A stretch of 10,077 nucleotides of DNA from an uncultured Clostridia bacterium. Lineage in GTDB: Bacteria > Bacillota > Clostridia > Christensenellales > Borkfalkiaceae. The notes below the pieces were generated by a model, which saw only the letters and a program-made list of their open reading frames with translations, made no database searches and had not been told where the DNA came from. The position numbers and the translations under genes are program-made. The first letter of the stretch is position 1. Each line of letters begins with the position of its first letter. The DNA lies in assembly GCA_947629725.1 (NCBI GenBank), contig CANREU010000047.1:1-10077 (forward strand), given 5' to 3'. Shown here piece by piece: positions 6,653-10,077 of this stretch.

Positions 6653-7875
6653 TTTCTGTTCTTGTCGAGGAGCGCTTTCACCTTGATCGGCAGCCCGAAG
6701 AGGTTGATGAAGCCCTCCGAATCCTTTTGGGAATAGGCGCCGCCGTCGTCGTCGAAGGTGGCGATGCTCTCGCTGTAGAGGGAATAGGGCGAGGAAATGC
6801 CCGCGCTCGTCATATTGCCCTTGTAGATGCGCAGCTTCACCTCCCCCGTCACCGTCTCCTGCGTCTTCTCTACAAACGCGGAGAGCGCCTCGCGCAAGGG
6901 GGTGAACCACTGCCCGTCGTACACCATCTCGCCGAATTTTACGGCGACGAGCTGCTTGTAGTGCTGGGTCGCCTTGTCGAGGGTGATGGTCTCGAGGAGC
7001 CTGTGCGCCTCGTAGAGGATGGCGCCGCCGGGGGTCTCATACACCCCGCGCGACTTCATGCCGACCAGCCTGTTCTCGACGAGGTCCGCGAGCCCCACGC
7101 CGTTCCTGCCGCCGATCGCGTTGAGGGTCTCGACGATCTCCACCGCCCCCATTTTCTTGCCGTTGACGGCGGTCGGGATCCCCTTTTCAAAGGAGATCGA
7201 GACATATTCGGGCTTATCGGGCGCTTGGAGAGGAGAGACGCCGAGCTCCAAGAAGCCCTCCTTTTCATACTGCGGCTCGTTCTCGGGGTGCTCCAAATCG
7301 AGCCCCTCGTGGGAGAGGTGCCACAGGTTCTTATCTTTGGAATAGTTGGTCTCGCGGTTGATTTTAAGAGGGATATGGTGCGCCTCGGCGTAGTCGATCT
7401 CCTCGTCGCGGCTCTTGATGTCCCAGATGCGCCACGGGGCGATGATCTTCATCTCGGGCGCGAACGCCTTGATGGCGAGTTCAAACCGCACCTGATCGTT
7501 CCCCTTGCCCGTGCAGCCGTGGCAGATGGCGTCCGCCTTCTCCTTCTTCGCGATCTCCACGAGCGCCTTTGCGATACAGGGCCGCGCGAAAGAGGTCCCG
7601 AGGAGGTATTTCTCCTCATAGACGGCGCCCGCCTGCATCGTCGGGAAGATGTAGTTCTCGACGAAATCCTTTTTGAGGTCGAGGACGTAGAGCTTGCTCG
7701 CCCCCGTCTTCTTTGCCTTTTCCTCGAGCCCTTCGAGCTCGGTGCCCTGCCCCACGTCGCCCGAGACGGCGATCACTTCGCACCCCTCGTAGTTCTCTTT
7801 GAGCCACGGGATGATGATGGAGGTGTCCAGCCCGCCCGAGTAGGCGAGCACGACTTTCTTGATCTTTTTTTCCAT
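6649..7875 (-). CDS. argG: Argininosuccinate synthase
   Basis: ArgG condenses citrulline and aspartate using ATP to form argininosuccinate. The 408-residue protein starts with the PP-loop AYSGGLDTS (11-19), then SGDVGQG (38-44), TSFARPCIAKALVEIA (94-109) and HGCTGKGNDQVRFE (119-132), with PGGAILYEAHR (282-292) in the C-terminal domain. Length and motifs match the bacterial enzyme. The ATG at 7875 has AAGGA (7889-7885) nine bases upstream and a leader of about 25 bases from the mapped-by-eye promoter. The gene heads the cluster although its product acts after ArgF; its usual partner argH is not adjacent on either side. Confidence 0.97.
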   Translation of the reverse strand: MEKKIKKVVLAYSGGLDTSIIIPWLKENYEGCEVIAVSGDVGQGTELEGLEEKAKKTGASKLYVLDLKKDFVENYIFPTMQAGAVYEEKYLLGTSFARPCIAKALVEIAKKEKADAICHGCTGKGNDQVRFELAIKAFAPEMKIIAPWRIWDIKSRDEEIDYAEAHHIPLKINRETNYSKDKNLWHLSHEGLDLEHPENEPQYEKEGFLELGVSPLQAPDKPEYVSISFEKGIPTAVNGKKMGAVEIVETLNAIGGRNGVGLADLVENRLVGMKSRGVYETPGGAILYEAHRLLETITLDKATQHYKQLVAVKFGEMVYDGQWFTPLREALSAFVEKTQETVTGEVKLRIYKGNMTSAGISSPYSLYSESIATFDDDGGAYSQKDSEGFINLFGLPIKVKALLDKNRK

Positions 7876-7900
7876 GTCGCTTTTTCCTTGTTTATGAAGT

Positions 7901-7936
7901 CACAGCTATTATAAAAAAAGAAAGGGGGCAAGTCAA
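7901..7936 (-). promoter_or_regulatory. SigA-type promoter before argG
   Basis: On the minus strand, -35 TTGACT (7936-7931) and -10 TATAAT (7913-7908) are spaced by exactly 17 bases, predicting a start near 7901 and a leader of about 25 bases with a good AAGGA site. The spacer is pyrimidine-rich, with CCCCCTTTC then a T run. The match to the argJ promoter extends beyond the hexamers. I found no convincing ArgR box, T-box or attenuator in the leader, which is too short for a T-box. Confidence 0.85.
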
Positions 7937-8041
7937 GCGTTTCCACCCTTCCTTCTGAAAAATTTTTGAGAGATTTTGTATATTTATTTTATAATTTATT
8001 TTCTATGCAATATTATAACAAAATTCGTGAATAACGGAATA
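7937..8041 (-). promoter_or_regulatory. AT-rich gap upstream of the argG promoter
   Basis: These 105 bases are strikingly AT-rich against the GC-rich genes around them. They hold an A-tract/T-tract block (AAAAATTTTT, about 7958-7967) roughly 20-30 bases above the -35, suited to an UP element contacting the RNA polymerase alpha subunit. An extended -10-like TGTTATAAT (8020-8012) has no matching -35, so a second promoter is only possible. TGCATAGAAAATAA (8008-7995) loosely recalls half an ArgR box but is not a match. No terminator hairpin for the preceding gene pair is evident. Confidence 0.4.
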
Positions 8042-8494
8042 TCACTCTTCTCTCCCGAAAGCGGGGTAGATCGCGCGGATCTCCTCCTCGGTGAACACCT
8101 CTTCCTTGTAGCCCGTGAAGGGGGCGTAGCGGTAGAAGGTGAACCTGTCCTCCGAGTCCTGCGTGCGGAAGGTCCCCACATAGCGGTTTTTATAGCGCTT
8201 CATCGCGACGCAACCCCGCTGCGCGTCGTAGGTGAACGTCTTGCGCTTGGTCCTGAGGTGGATGACTTTGGAGGTGACCTCCGCCTCGAGGACGACCCCC
8301 ATCGAGATCTGCATCGCATACGCCCCGTAGACGGCGAGGAGGCTCACCCCCACCGCCGCCGCGCCGATCGCGTAATAGGGATGGAGCTGGAAGGCGAAGA
8401 TGAGGAGGACCATGAAGGCGGGGATCCCCACCGCGTCGAAGGCGACGAGGAGCCTCTTCATCACGGTCACATACTTCACGGCCGCCCGCTTCAT
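8042..8494 (-). CDS. Small membrane protein of unknown function, two predicted helices
   Basis: I do not recognise this 150-residue protein. A basic N-terminus (MKRAAVKYVTVMKR) is followed by two hydrophobic segments, about 15-36 and 41-62, joined by the short polar link QLHPYY. The C-terminal half (about 66-150) is soluble-looking, rich in alternating hydrophobic and charged residues (VVLEAEVTSKVIHLRTKRKT, FTFYRYAPF), as in a small beta domain, and ends in a short acidic helix (FTEEEIRAIYP). Two helices plus a beta domain resembles YcxB-type or PH-like membrane proteins in outline only; that is a guess. The ATG overlaps the thioesterase stop as ATGA, with GGAGG seven bases upstream, so it is translated and coupled with that gene. 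Confidence 0.85.
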   Translation of the reverse strand: MKRAAVKYVTVMKRLLVAFDAVGIPAFMVLLIFAFQLHPYYAIGAAAVGVSLLAVYGAYAMQISMGVVLEAEVTSKVIHLRTKRKTFTYDAQRGCVAMKRYKNRYVGTFRTQDSEDRFTFYRYAPFTGYKEEVFTEEEIRAIYPAFGREE

Positions 8495-9237
8495 GCCCGC
8501 GCCTCCGTGTAGAGGCGGAACTGCGCGATGAGATCTTCTCCCTCGTGCGCCTCGAGGAGGACGCCGTCCTCAAGATCCTTGCGGAGGATGAGGAGCTCCG
8601 CCCCCTCCTTCGCCTGCTTGACGTAGGAGATCTGGAACGCCGCGATCTTCAGGCGGGAGAGCTCTTCCATCGTGAAACAGTCGAGGAAGAAGTCGGCATA
8701 GTAGGTGTTGTTGGCGTGGAGGTAGTGGTCGCAGCGGGTGTTATACACCTTCATGCGGAGAGCCTCCGTCCCTTCCACGCCGAGTTTGGGGATCTTCCAC
8801 GACGGGGGCTCCACCGTCTTCTCGTTGCGGTAAGGGCAGCGGGCGTGCACTTCCGCAAGCCGCTCGGGGGTGAGAAGGGAAAAGGTCTTGAGGTCAACAA
8901 GGCACCAGCGGGAGGCGAGGAGGGCCGCTTCCTCCCCCTTCCCGTTCAGAACGCGGTAGTCACGCTCGAAGATGACGTGCCGCGGCGGGAGAGGCCAGGT
9001 CTCCACCGTGAGCGTGTCCTCGAGGGGGACGGGCGCGAGCAGTTTGCAGTAGGTCTGCACGGTGATAAACCCGAAGTTGCGCGGCTTTAAAGCGTCGTAG
9101 CCGAAGCCGAGCTCGTCGGCGCTCGTGCATGCCGCCTCCTGCACGAGGGCAAGGAGGGAGGAGAGACGGAGCTCGTCCTTGAAATCGAAATCGGAATAGC
9201 GGAGGGCGTACTCCCTCCTGTGACAATATTCACCCAT
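8491..9237 (-). CDS. Acyl-ACP thioesterase-like protein (double hotdog), atypical active site
   Basis: The family hydrolyses acyl-ACP to free fatty acid. The 248-residue protein has two hotdog repeats: the first opens with EYALRYSDFDFKDELRLSSLLALVQEAA (9-36), the second holds RCDHYLHANNTYYADFFLDC (168-187). This is the bacterial counterpart of plant FatA/FatB and of usual length. Compared from memory with FatB, whose catalytic set is Asp-x-Asn-x-His plus a later Glu, Asp170 and His174 are present but Tyr172 replaces Asn and Gln207 (SYVKQAKEG) appears to replace Glu. Activity or substrate may therefore differ. The ATG at 9237 lies only nine bases after a perfect -10; a GGAGG-like stretch lies just inside the gene, but no in-frame start follows it closely. 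It overlaps the membrane-protein gene downstream. Confidence 0.9.
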   Translation of the reverse strand: MGEYCHRREYALRYSDFDFKDELRLSSLLALVQEAACTSADELGFGYDALKPRNFGFITVQTYCKLLAPVPLEDTLTVETWPLPPRHVIFERDYRVLNGKGEEAALLASRWCLVDLKTFSLLTPERLAEVHARCPYRNEKTVEPPSWKIPKLGVEGTEALRMKVYNTRCDHYLHANNTYYADFFLDCFTMEELSRLKIAAFQISYVKQAKEGAELLILRKDLEDGVLLEAHEGEDLIAQFRLYTEARA

Positions 9238-9239
9238 AA

Positions 9240-9275
9240 CGCGAACATTATAGCGCGCGCAAAAGGAAATGTCAA
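9240..9275 (-). promoter_or_regulatory. Perfect consensus SigA promoter before the thioesterase gene
   Basis: On the minus strand, -35 TTGACA (9275-9270) and -10 TATAAT (9252-9247) are both perfect consensus and spaced by 17 bases, with an alternating GCGCGCGC just before the -10. The start of transcription is expected near 9240, which leaves only about three bases before the ATG at 9237. The element lies in the 63-base gap after the amidase gene; no terminator is visible there. Confidence 0.88.
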
Positions 9276-9300
9276 CAAATCGGCAAACATGTCGAAAAAT

Positions 9301-10017
9301 TCATCCCGCAGCGGGGTCGGAGAGGTAGGAGAGCGCCCCCGCGAGCACGGCGGAAACGAGTTTTTCGCGGTAGTTTGCGTCGAGGAGGAGCTTTTCGTCC
9401 TCCTCGTTGGAGAGAAACCCGCACTCCACGATGACGGAGGGATAGTCGCTGCAATTGAGGACATAGTAGTCTCCCGCGAGCGCCTCCGTCCTCTTCACGC
9501 ACTCGGGCATCCCGTTGAGGGAGGTCTGCACGGCGCGGGCGAGCGCGCGGGAAGTCTCCGAACTCTCGCGGAAAAACACCTGCGCTCCCCTCCTCGCCCG
9601 CTGCGAAAAGTAGTTCTGGTGGACGGAGATCATGAGAACGGGCGCGCTTTTATTGATGATCTCCCCTCTCTTCAGCATATCCCGCTTCTTGTAGCCCGCC
9701 GTCGCCACCCCGTAGAGCCCCGCCTCGGTGGGTCGGGTCTGCACCACGCGGAAGCCCGCGTCCTCAAACGCCTCCTGCAGGGCACGGGCATAGGCGAGGT
9801 TGACGTCGCTCTCCTTCACCCCCGTCGTCACCCCCGTAACTCCCCCATCCACGCCCCCGTGGCCCGCGTCGATGACGACGGTGAGTCGCAGGCTCGAAGC
9901 GGTTTGGGAGAGGGCGAAAAAGCAGACGAGAAAGGCGGAGAAGACGGCGAGGGCGAGCGCCGCCGCCCCGAAGAGCACGCGGTGCGCATACAGAAATTTT
10001 GCGGGACGGGATCTCAT
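9301..10017 (-). CDS. cwlD: N-acetylmuramoyl-L-alanine amidase, CwlD-like, membrane-anchored
   Basis: This zinc amidase (Amidase_3) cleaves the bond between muramic acid and the peptide stem of peptidoglycan, outside the membrane. The 238-residue protein has a basic N-terminus, one hydrophobic segment (about 13-37) acting as uncleaved anchor or signal, then VVIDAGHGGVDGG with zinc ligand His53, Glu69 in KESDVNLAYA, His133 in SVHQNY and the catalytic Glu198 in VIVECGFLSN. Length and arrangement match B. subtilis CwlD (237 residues), which makes muramic delta-lactam in spore cortex; sporulation in this organism is inference. An in-frame TAG two codons upstream (10023-10021) bounds the start to the ATG at 10017, although no good Shine-Dalgarno is seen. 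Its neighbours give no clue to timing of expression. Confidence 0.92.
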   Translation of the reverse strand: MRSRPAKFLYAHRVLFGAAALALAVFSAFLVCFFALSQTASSLRLTVVIDAGHGGVDGGVTGVTTGVKESDVNLAYARALQEAFEDAGFRVVQTRPTEAGLYGVATAGYKKRDMLKRGEIINKSAPVLMISVHQNYFSQRARRGAQVFFRESSETSRALARAVQTSLNGMPECVKRTEALAGDYYVLNCSDYPSVIVECGFLSNEEDEKLLLDANYREKLVSAVLAGALSYLSDPAAG

Positions 10018-10038
10018 GCCCTATTCTATGAAGGAGGG

Positions 10039-10057
10039 CCGCCCGCTATGCGGGCGG
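10039..10057. repeat. Perfect GC-rich inverted repeat upstream of the amidase gene
   Basis: CCGCCCGC (10039-10046) and GCGGGCGG (10050-10057) form a perfect 8-base stem with a three-base TAT loop. No T run follows the stem on either strand (the minus strand continues CCCTCCTT), so it is not a standard intrinsic terminator. It would lie in the leader or promoter area of the amidase gene, or in the tail of a gene beyond the window edge. Confidence 0.6.
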
Positions 10058-10077
10058 ACGGCGCACAAAAAAATCGG

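Noticed and set aside
6653..6910. N-terminal extension of 86 residues on ArgC
   Set aside because: It is the argG coding sequence read in another frame; the ArgC fold begins at the ATG at 6652 with MIKAFIDGEAG.
7966..7995. Plus-strand promoter-like TTGAGA-18-TATAAT in the AT-rich gap
   Set aside because: Such matches are expected in AT-rich DNA, and no plus-strand gene follows; downstream genes all read the other way.
7876..8041. ArgR box, T-box riboswitch or leader-peptide attenuator before argG
   Set aside because: No sequence resembles the paired TGAAT/ATTCA ArgR site, and the predicted leader of about 25 bases is too short for a T-box or attenuator.
10023..10028. TAGAAT as a -10 box for the amidase gene
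   Set aside because: It would place the transcript start inside the ATG, and no -35 is found 16-18 bases upstream.
1..10077. Mobile element, CRISPR array, tRNA or rRNA
   Set aside because: No transposase, integrase, terminal repeats, spaced direct repeats or structural RNA signatures were seen; the window is almost fully occupied by metabolic and cell-wall genes.

Overview
The window is a compact, GC-rich bacterial chromosome segment with every recognisable gene on the minus strand, so transcription runs from position 10077 toward 1. The AT-rich intergenic gaps carry SigA-type promoters (TTGACx-17-TATAAT). The genes include a CwlD-like cell-wall amidase, a two-domain acyl-ACP thioesterase and an arginine cluster interleaved with carAB. 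Together these suggest a Gram-positive (Bacillota) lineage, most likely a high-GC member of the Clostridia. The genus cannot be told from the sequence alone.

Right part (10077 to 8042): a CwlD-like N-acetylmuramoyl-L-alanine amidase comes first. After a 63-base gap with a perfect consensus promoter comes a two-gene unit, an acyl-ACP thioesterase-like protein overlapping by ATGA a small two-helix membrane protein of unknown function. A roughly 165-base AT-rich gap then leads to the arginine genes.

Left part (7875 to 1): argG-argC-argJ-argB-argD-argF-carA-carB, with carB cut by the window edge. The genes are tightly packed: argG/argC, argJ/argB and argD/argF overlap by 1-4 bases, and carA/carB by 8. 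ArgJ, ArgB, ArgC and ArgD make ornithine from glutamate through acetylated intermediates, and ArgJ recycles the acetyl group. CarAB supplies carbamoyl phosphate, ArgF makes citrulline and ArgG makes argininosuccinate. The last enzyme, ArgH, is not in the window, and neither is an ArgR-type regulator.

The genes are ordinary; the points of interest are regulatory. Nearly identical strong promoters sit before argG and inside the cluster before argJ, implying two stacked transcription units. A terminator-like hairpin overlaps the argB stop codon and could set the ratio of proximal to distal genes. The thioesterase promoter is so close to its ATG that the mRNA should be almost leaderless, and that protein appears to lack two of the usual acyl-ACP thioesterase catalytic residues. 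I saw no mobile element, CRISPR array, tRNA, rRNA or riboswitch, and no convincing new system.
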